A DNA stretch of 64,000 nt, taken from contig JAOANR010000008.1 in assembly GCA_030278955.1 (NCBI GenBank), positions 36,898,148 to 36,962,147 on the forward strand, given 5' to 3'. Under the pieces are notes generated by a model, which worked only from the letters and a program-made list of their open reading frames with translations, did no database searches and was not told the origin of the DNA. This document shows, piece after piece, positions 54,714-64,000 of the stretch. Within the stretch, counting starts at the first letter, position 1. Every line of letters begins with the position of its first letter. The stretch is from Hygrophila difformis. Taxonomy: Eukaryota > Streptophyta > Magnoliopsida > Lamiales > Acanthaceae. The position numbers and the translations under genes are program-made.

Positions 54714-55466
54714 TGTTAACAGTGAAATTCGGGATAAAAGATTTCTCTTTTATTGATGAACCTTAGATGAAGGATTACACGAAAAATGGAGGAAAGATTA
54801 CAGGAATTAAAAGGGAAAACAGTAAAGGAATTGAAAAATACTGAAAAGCTGTAAAGTGCAGGAAAGCAGTAAAGAATGTAAAGAAAAATAAAGACGACTT
54901 CTTCAGAAGAATTGGGGATCATTTGCGCCTGATGCCGACGTCTATATTTATAATGGTGAGGCGTCTTCAATCCCTTGGTTCGGTTTCCTTGTCCGGGCGT
55001 CTTGCCAGGATTCCTTTCCTTATCTCTGGCACCTTCGCCCGATATGTTTCCGAATTTGAGGATTCACTTTGATCTCGATACAGCCTCATCAAAGGCGGCC
55101 TCCACTCAGCTCTCGGGCCTCCATCATCACGACGGCCTCCACCATCTCTTGGGTCTCCATCGTCCCGACGGCCTCCACCATCTCTTGGGCCTCCATCGTC
55201 CGGGCTGATGTCCGCGCGGCCTTCCTCTTCCGGATATATTTTCATCAACTGGGCTTTTGGAGACGCGTCTCCCTCTTCCGGATATGGGCTCTTGGAGACG
55301 TGTCCTCCCTCTTCCAGATCTGGGTTTTTGGAGACGCGTCCTCCCTCTTACGGATATGGGCTTTTGGAGATGTGTCCTCCCTCTTCCGGATATATTTTAC
55401 CCAATTGGGCTAATTAATTTGGATGAACAACTCCATTGGGCTTACCACATTTTTGCTATGTTAACA
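54714..55466 (-). repeat. Tat 5' LTR (right, 753 bp)
   Basis: Same termini as the left LTR, with two copies of the 36-bp unit. Substitutions against the left LTR: GATGAAGG for GAGGAAGG near 54768 and GGGTCTCC for GGGCCTCC near 55152. The - strand TATAAATA box at 54952-54945 is the probable promoter of the element. Confidence 0.93.
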
Positions 55467-56968
55467 GCTAGGAAACATGAACATCCATTCACATTTAACA
55501 ACTGCATTACATCCTTGATAACCATCAACCAACCCTTCTTCTCGAGCAATAACAATGGCCACATCGCGGACAACATCATGCATTTTGACAGAATTGATCT
55601 TCGTGCCATCTAAAAGCAAAAAGCAATCCTTAAGTTGATCAATTACTGCAAACACTCATCTTGTTTCTTCCACATTAGTTCTGCCAAATAAGCGCAAGCT
55701 CAAAGAGTACATGGTCAAATCATCATCAAGGCTAATATTAGAATCTTCCGGAAACTGGCTGCAGAGTAAGAATAGGCGACTCGAATCTGATTTGGCGCCC
55801 AAGTTTTCATAACTTCGCCTCAAAGAAGGATAAACTTTTTTATGTACATCATCTATTTTCTCCAGGTTGGATTCTTTTAGTTGGCGTAGAGTATCTTCCC
55901 ATATACTTGCCCCGTTTTTTCCTTTCATTGCACTGCCAAGAATTGCAAGGGCAAGAGGCAAACCATTGCACTCTTTTGCAACTTGCTTCGCTGTGGATAC
56001 TAAATTCTCATCATCCACAAAATCCCCGACTTTGCTTTTAAAGAGGGACCATGCTTCTTCTTGGCCCAGGATATTCATTCTGAAAACCAAAGCATTCATT
56101 TTCTTCAGCGCATCATCTTTTCGAGATGTCAAAAGAATGGTGCAATCTGAGCCACCCAAACTCTGCAAAGGTATTCCCAAATCTTCCAATTCAAGTTTGT
56201 CCCAAATATCATCCACGACTATCAAGATTCTCTTATTGCCTGATAACCTTGCACGTAAATTGTGTGCTCTAGCTTGCAACGTTTTATCTTCCAATTTCAA
56301 ACCCAACAACTCTGCAAGTTGTTGCTGGATGTTCAGCAATCAATTTCCTTGCTAACAACAACCATCAAAGCCTCACCAAATAATTGTTCATCTCTAACCC
56401 TGTGCATTACTTTTTTTGCCATAGTTGTCTTCCCAGTGCCACCCATTCCACATATCCCTATAATGGGGAAATTCTTTGCCCTTAATGCTTGCACGATATC
56501 TTCTTCAATCTGTATTCTAGAAGGGAATTCATGTGCATCTTTGAGTGGAACTGCGGTCTTGCTTAGCGGTAGAGATTGAGCTACAACATTGAAGTTCTTG
56601 CATTTATCCCCAACCTCCTTTATATCCTTTGTTAACTTGTGAGTCTTCTTACTCAGTACATATCGAGATTTGATAGCCAAACAACTAGGAATGTTAGCCT
56701 TAATTTCTTCAACTTTTTTCTCCTTATCAGTGTAGTTTCCCAGCCACTCGGTAACTTCAGACACAATCTCTTTTCCATAACTCTTCTCTTCAGCAAATTT
56801 GCGCTCGAGAATGGTCTTTTCAGAGGCCAGCTTATCATAATCATCCGTTAACCTCTGAACAGTGTTGTTGAAGAAGCAGAGATAGTTAAATTGGCGCTTG
56901 ACTAGCGGACCCAAGCATTTTACAACTTCTATAAGTGGCCCAAGGAGACCCACTGCAATTTCTGCCAT
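55467..56968 (-). pseudogene. NBS-LRR exon 1, first half (coiled coil and NB-ARC)
   Basis: The start ATG is 56968-56966 (MAEIAVGLLGPLIEVVK). A coiled-coil region is followed by the P-loop GICGMGGTGKTTMAKKV, kinase-2 RILIVVDDIWDKLEL, RNBS-B CTILLTSRKDDAL, GLPL CNGLPLALAILG and MHD VKMHDVVRDVA. Breaks: a lost base near 56337 between VSKEID and LNIQQQLAEL, and TGA at 55658-55656 after TNVEETR. The segment ends WMFMFPS at the Tat TSD and continues at 41203. The motifs fit the CC-type NBS-LRR class (RPS2-like group). Confidence 0.9.
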
Positions 56969-56999
56969 GCCCCTGTTTATTACAATGAAACATTTCAAG

Positions 57000-57954
57000 T
57001 GCTCAACAAAAACATTATAAACGAGGATTGAATCGCCTTATCTTAATTAAAAAGTTCTTTCTCTAAGTTTACACGAGTAAACTTGATAGTCTTGTTGAAT
57101 TTTAAGCCACCACAAATTTCAATTTTCAAAATAGGGCCAAAACAAGGGTTTATAGAAATAGCCTAATTGAATTTTGAACCTCATAAATTTTTATTTTCTT
57201 TCATAATGATCCCCAAACTTTTAAATTTCAAGTTATCATTAACAAATAAATCTAATGTCATATATTTCAAATATATTTCAATTCTAATTATCTTTTATTT
57301 TTACAATTACATTTTAATTTTATAGATTTTTTAATTTATATATTATTTAATTTAATAGTATTAATTTTCCTCTAGTTGATATAATCGAATTTTATTCTTG
57401 AAATATATTTTTCTTATTTAATTTAAAAATATGGTCCCATTAAAATATATTGAATTTTATTTTCAAAATGTTTTCTTCCATTTTATTTTAAATTTTATAT
57501 TATATTTATTTAACACAAATTAATTTATTAAATATAATATATTGAATTTTATTTTCAAAATGTTTTCTTCCATTTTATTTTAAATTTTATATTATATTTA
57601 TTTAACACAAATTAATTATTAAATATAATCTAATTTTAATTTGAAATTTATATTATTTTATTTTTGGAAAACGTAATGTTATTTTATTTTAGTTTACAAT
57701 GTTGATTTTATTAATATTAAATTATTATCATAATAAATATAAAATTTAAGTAAAATAATATAAAAACATATAAAATATAATATATGTAGAAATCTAAAAA
57801 ATAAAAGCTGGAAAATTTAATGAATATTTTTAGTATTTTTGAATAAAATTCGGGTTTATATTATCCTAATTGAGTAGAAAATTAAAAACTAAAATTTTGG
57901 AAAATAAAATACTTTAATGAAAATATAATTATAAAAATGAAATATAATAGGAAA
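57000..57954. other. AT-rich upstream region of the NBS-LRR gene
   Basis: No coding frame seen. It should include the resistance-gene promoter on the - strand, but no TATA box could be singled out in such AT-rich DNA. A 92-bp segment is tandemly duplicated (about 57445-57628; TTTTCTTCCATTTTATTTT at both copies). Confidence 0.5.
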
Positions 57955-58327
57955 TCTATATATATATATAAAAGTAATATACTCAAGTTTCCCCCCACTT
58001 CCCCACCCCCTTTTTTCAACAATCACATTTAATTCATCCAACAATGTTTAATTCTAAAATTTTAATATTATATATTGAAATATCCATAAATATATATTAA
58101 TATCCAATATTAATTAATATACGTTTAATATAATTCTTTTATCAATATTCATCAATATCCTAACAAATTCTTAATGAAATATTATAATATCTTTAACTAA
58201 TTTAAACTATTATATATTTTTAGAAGATCACGTCAAATTTGATTCTATTCATCCAATATTTGCATATATATCTCCATCAAACCTCCTCCTATTTCTCTAT
58301 AAATATTCCATTCATTAATCTAATATC

Positions 58328-59289
58328 ATGGTTGTCTTGAAATTCTCATCACCTCACATTTTATTTCTTCATTCTTTGTTTATGTCAACATTGATTTTAT
58401 ATTTAAAACAATGTCTTTTGTTTCTTCTTCTCATGTATTACAATGTTTCACACCCCAATATTTTCCTATATTTCTTTTGTTGCAGGTTAATTTTTCTCAG
58501 ATTACAATATATTTTTCGTCTTGCTATTCATGTAAGATTTTTTTTACTCAAACGTGAATATTAATGGGTTTTTTTATTTTTTCTTATGTACTATTAAATA
58601 TATATTTCTAATGGTTTTCCCATGACTTTTACAGGATTACATGTTGTAATTCAATATTGCAATTAAGTCATACTCTACAAATTATTTTTATGATTCTCCT
58701 TTGTATACTACTCAAAATCTTTGTATATCATGAATCTATTTTATGTTGATTTTTTTTGTTTGTTTTTTTTTTGTCTTTATTCAAAATTTGAAAAAAAAAC
58801 TGAAAAGAATAAATTTGGATATATTTCCACTTTATTTTTTATTGATGTATTTTTTCCATTTTGTTAATAGATTATTCCCTTTTTAACATATTTTCTTTTG
58901 GATACATTTTTTTTACATATTTTTTAATTTATTTAAGTTCACTATAAAGTAGAAAACAATCATTATTTAATTGAATTCTGAAAAATTGGGAATAATCTAA
59001 TAAATTGGATAGGGAATGATTTAAATTAGTTGTTTATTTTTTCCCAACATTTTATTTAGCATAGTGATTTGTTATTATTTTAGAAGATCTCAATCTAATT
59101 TTGAATGGTTGATATATATATATATATAAGGTGGATACCGATCCTATATTTTTAAGAAATTATTAATTAATATAAACGGTATAATAACGCTACATAAATT
59201 AAAAAGATTTACTATGATATACATCTTTTAACTTCGTCTAATTGAATAAATATAGTACTATATATTTGTATAATATATATACTTATAAT
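58328..59289. other. AT-rich DNA without a recognised gene
   Basis: A 78-residue ORF (58328-58564) is hydrophobic because of its TTT/CTT-rich DNA and has no supporting feature. Confidence 0.4.
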
Positions 59290-59769
59290 TAGGGGTGAAA
59301 GGGGTACGGTCAATAGCAGACCGATCCGATACTGTATCCGATTATATTCGAATCCGAATCTGTATGCAACTATCCAGCCAAATATTTCAATAGTCCCATC
59401 CAAATTTGAATCTGTAATTTAATATATGCATTCGTATTTGTATCCAAAAATATCTGACCTTATCTAAAAACTGATAGGATATTATCCAAATTTTAAATAT
59501 GGATATCCGAATATATTAATATATTATTATTTATTAATTAAAAATTATCAATAATTATAACAAAATATAAAATTATTACTCCTATATAATTATCAAATTT
59601 TCAAAAAAGATTAAAAATTATCCGATAATCTGTATCCAATTAAATCTATATCCGACATGTATTTGTATCCGGCATATCTATATTCGATCCGAATCCGAGA
59701 AAAAAATGTGGGATAATATATATTCGTATCCAATACTATCTGATCATATCCATACCTTTTTCATCCCTA
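59290..59769. mobile_element. hAT-like MITE, 480 bp
   Basis: Ends TAGGGGTGAAAGG and CCTTTTTCATCCCTA are imperfect inverted repeats. The flanks CTTATAAT and CATATAAT agree at seven of eight bases, as for an 8-bp TSD. The interior repeats TATCCGAAT/GATCCGAATCCG-type words. Confidence 0.6.
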
Positions 59770-59783
59770 CATATAATATAATA

Positions 59784-59959
59784 CTCCCTTCATTTCAAAA
59801 TAAGTGCAACATAAGGAAATGACCCGAGATTCAATGCAAGGAATAAAAGTACTTTAGTGGAAGTTTTATACCCTTAAAAGCATTTATATATGGTAATGTA
59901 ACATTTATTATGTAACACCAAAAAAAAGAAAGTGTAACACTTAAAAAAAATGGAGGAAG
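59784..59959. mobile_element. Stowaway MITE, 176 bp
   Basis: Ends CTCCCTTCATTTCAAAATAAGTG and, inverted, CTTCCTCCATTTTTTTTAAGTG, with TA on both sides (59782-59783 and 59960-59961). This is the standard plant Stowaway terminus. Confidence 0.75.
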
Positions 59960-60204
59960 TATAATATAGTATAATATGATAATTATATATTCATGATTAG
60001 ATTTGCATTAGTCACTCCATATGTATGTGAACAATGTTCTAAAATTATTAACATTATTTTGTGGGAAGCTGACGCCAAATAACAAATTGAAAAGAAAATA
60101 AAGGGAAAAAAGAGCAACAAAAAGAGGTGTCCAAAAGCAGAAAGAAAAAAAGAACTAACACTTTGGCTCTTGGGAACCATACGCCGGAAAAATCCGCCGC
60201 TAAC

Positions 60205-60350
60205 ACCCTGTGCGTGAAGTCTGGGGGAATGTCCAAGTAGTGTAGAATTCTTCTAAAGATGCACCACATTTTGCTAGACAATCCGCGACCATTTTACACT
60301 TGCAAAGTACATGATGAACTGAATATCGGTTAAAGACGTCTCGCCAGGTG
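60205..60350 (-). pseudogene. Fragment of a LINE-type RNase H domain
   Basis: On the - strand the frame reads HHVLCKCKMVADCLAKCGASLEE then FYTTWTFPQTSR. In plant non-LTR retrotransposons and their relatives, the RNase H-like domain ends with a similar ...VADCLAK.GAS... motif. Only about 50 codons are recognisable. It lies inside the putative Helitron. Confidence 0.5.
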
Positions 60351-60556
60351 CGGGAGGCATGTCATTGGTCGAGTAGTCCAGTAGCATTATTAGTGTAATA
60401 TATAATAATAAATTAACATATAAAATATAAAATGGAGTTAAAATTATATCTCAGAAATTATAAATTTAAAAATGTAAAATCAAATATATTACATAATTCG
60501 TATCAGGCAAAAATGTATTAATATAAATTAAATAATGTAAAATCAAATTGATTATG

Positions 60557-60958
60557 GGCTAAGAGGATGTTTGGATGCGCGTTTTAAAAAGTGCTGCAAC
60601 ATTTAGAAAATGATAATCAGATAATTGTTGTAACAAAACATGCTGTAGAAAATTAAGTGTTTGGATGAGCTTATGTTGTTTCAAATCGTAATAATCAGAT
60701 AATCATGAAAAAGTGTTTGGATTTGTATTTTTCATTACCTTAAAAGACAACAATATGGTAAAATATATTTTTGGCTACACGCAATTTTCTTGCAGCACCA
60801 AAGTGGGGCTGCAAGAAAATAGCGTTTTCATTCCCTCAAAAGGCAAATAATAGATTATTGGAAGTTAGTACAAAAACAGAATTAACTGATTATTTGCGTT
60901 TTGCAAACGCAATAATCAGATAATTCCGCCCAAAATGCACAAACAAACGCCCGCTAAA
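60557..60958. mobile_element. Hairpin-containing MITE-like element
   Basis: GGCTAAGAGGATGTTTGGATGCGC at one end faces an imperfect inverse, GCACAAACAAACGCCCGCTAAAT, at the other. In the middle, ATTTTCTTGCAGC (60784) and GCTGCAAGAAAAT (60808) form a perfect 13-bp stem. AATAATCAGATAAT words recur at both sides. Confidence 0.5.
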
Positions 60959-61139
60959 TCAATAAAACAACAATATTAGGAAAATAACTTAATTGACAAA
61001 GTTGCTAAACCACTTTGTCACATTTTTTCTCAATAATGTGGTCAGAAAATTAGCATGAACCAAATTTTTTTGAAGAAGCCATTGAAGGTCTGGAAAGGGT
61101 GGTGGGAGCTCATGCCACACAATTACAAAGGGAATGGAT

Positions 61140-61230
61140 AGGGGACCAGATGGGGATTCGAACCCCTCAACCTAAAGGTTGGGAGTTGGGGGAGTTACCA
61201 CATGATTAAGTCTCTAACCCCGCATGAACC
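61140..61230 (-). repeat. tRNA-derived SINE head
   Basis: On the - strand a tRNA-like stretch reads GGGGTTAGAGACTTAATCATGTGGTAACTC..., with the box B GGTTCGAATCC at 61164-61154 and a CAACC TTTA GGTTG arm before it. It is not a clean tRNA (no full acceptor stem), so a SINE promoter is more likely than a tRNA gene. Confidence 0.5.
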
Positions 61231-61337
61231 AAATTTTATGTAATAAGTACAATATTTGAATTTTTGAAATCTTATCTTATTTTAAAATTATATATATAAA
61301 TTTTACTTACCGCGCATTGCGCGGGCAGATATGCTAG

Positions 61338-62151
61338 TAAAAATAAATTCAAAATAATAAATTGAGAATAAAAAAAGTTTGGTTGGGGTCAAAATGAAAG
61401 AAAATAAAAGTTGTTAAAAAATATATTCAAAATACAATTAACCTATTTTTAGAACATAACACACTTAGCTTGTTATGACCTATTTTAATAATTGATATTA
61501 GTATTGGTCTAAAATCAAACATGTATCCTTGCAATGCGGTAGTTTAAAATTGAACTCAGTTTTTTTTTTTAAAAAAAAAAAGTCAAATATGAAAAGGAAT
61601 ACTATTTAATTATTGTCAATACATGAACAGGTGTACAGTGGAAGAAGTATTTTACACAAGAAATTAAAGTAATTCATTAGGAACAACATAGAGTATATAT
61701 TTGTCTGATCTATTCGAAATCCCTGAATGCATGACGAACCTATATATCTCTACATATATAGACGCCAGAATCATAGAGTTAATGAAGCAACAAAATAAAT
61801 AGAGTAAATGAAAGATGAACCTGTAATAAAGCCGGACAAAGAAGGGCAGGAAATCAAAGAGGAGTGATGGAGTGATTGATGAATGAATACAGATTTGAGG
61901 ACTTTAGAATAAGAATGAGAACATTCTGGTGCGTAGCAGACTTTGATAAACACTAATATTTTAGTAAGATATATAAAATTCAATTTTTTAATGGTGTAGC
62001 AGCAGACTTTGGAAACCATATTTTATTTGGGATTAGTTTGTCAGTCACTATTTTGTGCATAATTTTAAGTAATCAAAAGAGTGGGTACTACAACCAATTA
62101 ATTTAATTAAGTAAATAATACTAATAATGTGCAAAGTGATATCATATCAGA
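61338..62151. other. Spacer without a recognised gene
   Basis: AT-rich sequence. A - strand ORF at 61771-62019 has no recognisable domain and no other support. Confidence 0.4.
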
Positions 62152-62943
62152 GTGGGTACTCCCCTTGGTATTTCAAAATATATCTTAGATGTCAGTTTGA
62201 TTGATTTGAATACCTATATGATCAGTGAGTTGTTGGAACTTTCCACCAACGATGATATGTCTAATCCAGTTGATCTGTTAGATGTTGATCTTCCTACTAT
62301 TGTTGCTACCATTTCCTCTACTAGGAAAAGAGCTGTTGGTAGAAATTCTATGAGTTCGGCTGCTTTAACTGTGAAGTATAGCTATTTGTTTAGAATTGGC
62401 TCATCTAATATCATTCCTACATCTAATGCTAGCCAATTGAGTTCTCAGATGGGTAGGTTGCTCTATTCGGTTGATGAGTGTCCTGAAATTCAGAAATATG
62501 GCTACTTAGTGATCAATCCTATGTTGAGGTTTGCTCGAACCAAAGTTGAGAAAAATACTAAGCTGCCCTACCCTGCACTAATTACTTTGATTGCTAAATC
62601 CCATGATGTGGTGCCTCCAACTGAGACCTCGATCAATATTAAGATCCATCTGCCATCTGATAAGATGAAGGGTCTTCACAACGATTTTAAGCTTGGCCCT
62701 CAGAAGCTCGGCTCTGAATTAGTTGCAAATGTCAAGGATGAACTTATCAAGATTGAGAGAAAACTTGCCGCCTGTGATGAGCAGATAAGTTTGAAGAGGA
62801 AGGTCTGGACATTGCTCTGCTGCCATATTCTTTTGATACTCAACCTAAAGGGGAGGTCGATTCTGAAGATACTGATTGATCTAAGGGGGAGTTCAGTGGA
62901 AGGGGACAGTTGTTTTGACAACTTTGGAACAACTTATATCTGA
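62152..62943 (+). pseudogene. Plant-transposon-type ORF, probably N-terminally truncated
   Basis: Open frame of 263 codons ending at TGA; the listed start is a GTG, so the N-terminus is probably missing. The pattern KYSYLFRIGSSNIIPTSN, SSQMGRLLYSV and YLVINPMLRF, then YPALITLIAKS, resembles the putative plant transposon protein domain often found in or next to gypsy elements. The end (GRSILKILIDLRGSSVEG) is translated from a CTAAGGGGGAGTTCAGTGG stretch that looks like retroelement leader DNA, so the tail may not be native. Confidence 0.35.
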
Positions 62944-63062
62944 AGTTTCTGAAAATACTCTGTTATATTTTGGATATTTTGGTTTTCTGGTATTTTGGAT
63001 TTCTGGTCTGTACCTAACTGATATTTTGGATTTCTTGTTTTTGGATGCTATGTTGGATGGAT

Positions 63063-63467
63063 TGTAACGTCCCAGTCACACCCATTTGTAGATATTGTCC
63101 GCTTTGGGCTAACCCCTCCTCACGGCTTTAAAACGTGTTTACAAGGGAGAAGTGTTCACACCCTTATAAGGCATGCTTTAACACCCCCAGTTTCGGCGCC
63201 GCAGAAGACAGGGTGCTACTCTAGATGTTGCCGGCTCGAGAGTGAAAGACTGACCCCACAAACCAACATGAGCTCTTTCCAATGCATTTTGGCCTCACTC
63301 ATGCACACCCTAGAAGACTTCCCAGGAGGTCACCCATCCTAGAATTACCCCAAGAAAAGTACGCTTAACTTTGAAGTTCTTATAAGATGGTTACCAATAA
63401 AGAAATGTACCTTGTTGGTATGAGTATCTTATTTCACTTCATTTAAGCCATTCTCCGAGGTATTACA
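63063..63467 (-). mobile_element. Cassandra-like TRIM LTR (3' LTR) with 5S-rRNA-like insert
   Basis: On the - strand it begins TGTAATACCTCGGAGAATGG (63467) and ends GACTGGGACGTTACA (63063), a TG...CA LTR of about 405 bp. AAGGGAGGTGAAA lies just before it as polypurine tract. The 5S-like part is 63428-63303. The 3' end shares about 45 bp with the short solo LTR at 38641-38776. No TSD is visible because the other LTR is cut by the next element. Confidence 0.65.
63303..63428 (-). ncRNA. 5S rRNA-like sequence inside the TRIM LTR
   Basis: The - strand retains AGTTAAGCGTAC (box A region) and AGGATGGGTGACCTCCTGGG AAGTC (box C region) in 5S order, with CATACCA upstream. The middle is diverged, so it is a derived 5S copy as in Cassandra elements and not a ribosomal gene. 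Confidence 0.75.
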
Positions 63468-63627
63468 TTTCACCTCCCTTAAGATCGCAACGTCCTTGTT
63501 GCGCTCGGCCATCGACATCCTTGGAAGCCTCAACCATCCACATCCCTGTGGATCTTTCACCCCGCTAGGCGCCTGAATACCACAGTACGCGGTCGCGGTT
63601 TGGCTAACCCACTTATAACGTCCCAGT
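63468..63627 (-). mobile_element. TRIM internal domain and remnant of its 5' LTR
   Basis: Right of the LTR lies a short non-coding internal domain. CTGGGACGTTATA on the - strand at 63626-63614 repeats the LTR end CTGGGACGTTACA. The rest of this LTR is replaced by another element starting at 63628. Confidence 0.5.
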
Positions 63628-64000
63628 TGTAACACCCCCATTTTCCTTAATGAACAGCGGAAGCAAAGAGCGGGAAAAGAGGTGGGGTGCTACCGCCACG
63701 TACTCCGGTCCACCCGAAATACGCTAAGGCTAGAATAACTATTGCTGCTGAATGTATATGCTAACCACGTTCCGGACAAGCTAGCATATAATTCGCAAAG
63801 AAGCTTATAATACCGTGAAGAGTATAAAAATAAGCTTAATAAAAATGGTTGGATTGTACAACCAAAACGGAGGAACGCATTCCTCAAGGAGCTCAACGAT
63901 AGAAATGGAATAAATCCCATTGGAGTTTTCATTTAAAAAGGGGTTGTCTATTTCATATTCACAAATACTGTTAAACGCGCAATGCATTGTTTAAAACAGT
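63628..64000 (+). mobile_element. Start of another TGTAACACCCC-type LTR, running out of the window
   Basis: It starts TGTAACACCCCCATTTTCC, followed by CAGCGGAAGC and GGGTGCTACCGCCACGTAC. The solo LTR at 1026 has the same order (TGTAACACCCC, ACCGCCGCAC, GCAGCGGAA). No gene is recognised up to the window end. Confidence 0.5.

Larger units (their letters stand above)
41209..55466 (-). mobile_element. Tat-lineage Ty3/gypsy retrotransposon, 14.3 kb, TSD GCTAG
   Basis: LTRs are 41209-41997 and 54714-55466, with GCTAG at 41204-41208 and 55467-55471. On the - strand the order is 5' LTR (right), primer site, gag, protease, RT, RNase H, second (archaeal-type) RNase H, integrase, a 4.7-kb region with an antisense gene, polypurine tract, 3' LTR. 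A second RNase H after the first is the mark of the Tat group. The LTRs differ by two substitutions and one 36-bp unit, so the insertion is fairly young, yet the coding regions carry at least five breaks. It splits exon 1 of the NBS-LRR gene. Confidence 0.93.
30672..56968 (-). pseudogene. CC-NBS-LRR disease-resistance gene split by nested transposons
   Basis: Reading on the - strand, exon 1 is 56968-55467 continued at 41203-40013, followed by LRR exons 39516-39304, 37208-36654 and 36543-36139 continued at 30794-30672. All internal exons are phase 0 and begin after TTTCAG or TTTGCAG. Order: coiled-coil N-terminus, NB-ARC, LRRs. Removing the Tat and copia elements with one TSD copy each restores the frame at both joints. 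Breaks besides the insertions are one lost base near 56337, TGA at 55656-55658 and TAA at 40715-40717. Family role: intracellular sensor of pathogen effectors, with ATP/ADP switching by NB-ARC. This copy cannot make a full protein. Segments are described separately. Confidence 0.8.
57955..61337 (+). mobile_element. Putative composite Helitron
   Basis: The 3' end is strong: CCGCGCATTGCGCGG (hairpin CCGCGC/GCGCGG), then GCAGATATGCTAG at 61337, followed by T. The best 5' end is TCTATATATATATAAAAG at 57955, preceded by A, the usual Helitron start and A/T insertion site. The interior has no Rep/helicase gene, so it is non-autonomous. It holds a hAT-like MITE, a Stowaway MITE, a LINE RNase H scrap, a hairpin MITE and a tRNA-derived SINE. 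The 5' end is a candidate only. Confidence 0.4.

Noticed and set aside
59212..59403. 63-residue - strand ORF in the hAT-like MITE
   Set aside because: It crosses a MITE end and has no motif; it is repeat-derived.
61140..61230. A genuine tRNA gene
   Set aside because: Box B is good but a full cloverleaf with acceptor stem could not be drawn; a SINE head fits better.
63303..63428. A functional 5S rRNA gene
   Set aside because: The middle of the 5S sequence is too diverged and it lies within TG...CA LTR ends; Cassandra-like TRIM is the better reading.

Overview
This window is nuclear DNA of a flowering plant, most likely a eudicot. It has no bacterial gene organisation. It is a transposon-dense stretch with GT-AG introns, plant Ty3/gypsy (Athila and Tat) and Ty1/copia retrotransposons, Helitron-type ends, Stowaway/hAT-type MITEs, a 5S-rRNA-bearing TRIM and one host disease-resistance gene. 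No standard rRNA or tRNA gene and no CRISPR array was seen. All boundaries were read by eye from termini, target-site duplications (TSDs), reading frames and splice signals.

Layout. (1) 1-22646: an Athila-type element on the + strand. Its long 5' LTR runs in from outside the window and is itself split by a 2.86-kb solo LTR (1026-3884, TSD TTTAT). Then come the primer-binding site (7553), a decayed gag-pol (7712-13689), a separate two-exon F-box-like gene with its own TATA box (about 14403-16419), the polypurine tract and a 4.5-kb 3' LTR (18098-22646). (2) 22647-27540: the exon of an Ulp1/C48-peptidase-like pseudogene that the Athila interrupted, two unrecognised genes or gene remnants, and a ~300-bp tandem array rich in TCGCTGAAA/TCGCTTAAA. 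(3) 27540-30670: AT-rich DNA with a small putative Helitron and a MITE copy. (4) 30672-56968: one CC-NBS-LRR resistance gene on the - strand, spread over 26 kb by insertions: an intact copia element in its last exon (30800-36138, TSD GGATC), two solo LTRs and two MITEs in its introns, and a 14.3-kb Tat-lineage element in its first exon (41209-55466, TSD GCTAG). (5) 57000-64000: AT-rich DNA, a putative composite Helitron (57955-61337) holding MITEs, a LINE RNase H scrap and a tRNA-derived SINE, then an ORF of plant-transposon type, a Cassandra-like TRIM with 5S-like sequence, and the start of another LTR.

The most unusual content is cargo carried by the two gypsy elements. The Athila carries an F-box/At2g35280-like gene downstream of pol. 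The Tat element carries, antisense to gag-pol, a nine-exon gene for a plant-mobile-domain (aminotransferase-like) protein with an acidic linker and a coiled-coil tail. In the Athila, three TATA boxes (5' LTR, F-box gene, 3' LTR) are each preceded by an array of short palindromes. The 5' LTR uses AATTCGAATT; the F-box promoter and the 3' LTR use TACGACGCTA/TAGCGCCGTA. The two LTRs differ strongly except for their last 383 bp, which differ at only three positions, so the element looks recombinant.

Relative ages. The copia LTRs appear identical and its 1321-codon ORF is open, so it is very recent. The Tat LTRs differ by two substitutions plus one 36-bp repeat unit although its genes carry several breaks. 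The Athila is older or recombinant. Both the Tat and copia insertions can be removed on paper at their TSDs to give an in-frame NBS-LRR reading frame, which otherwise contains one frameshift and two stop codons.
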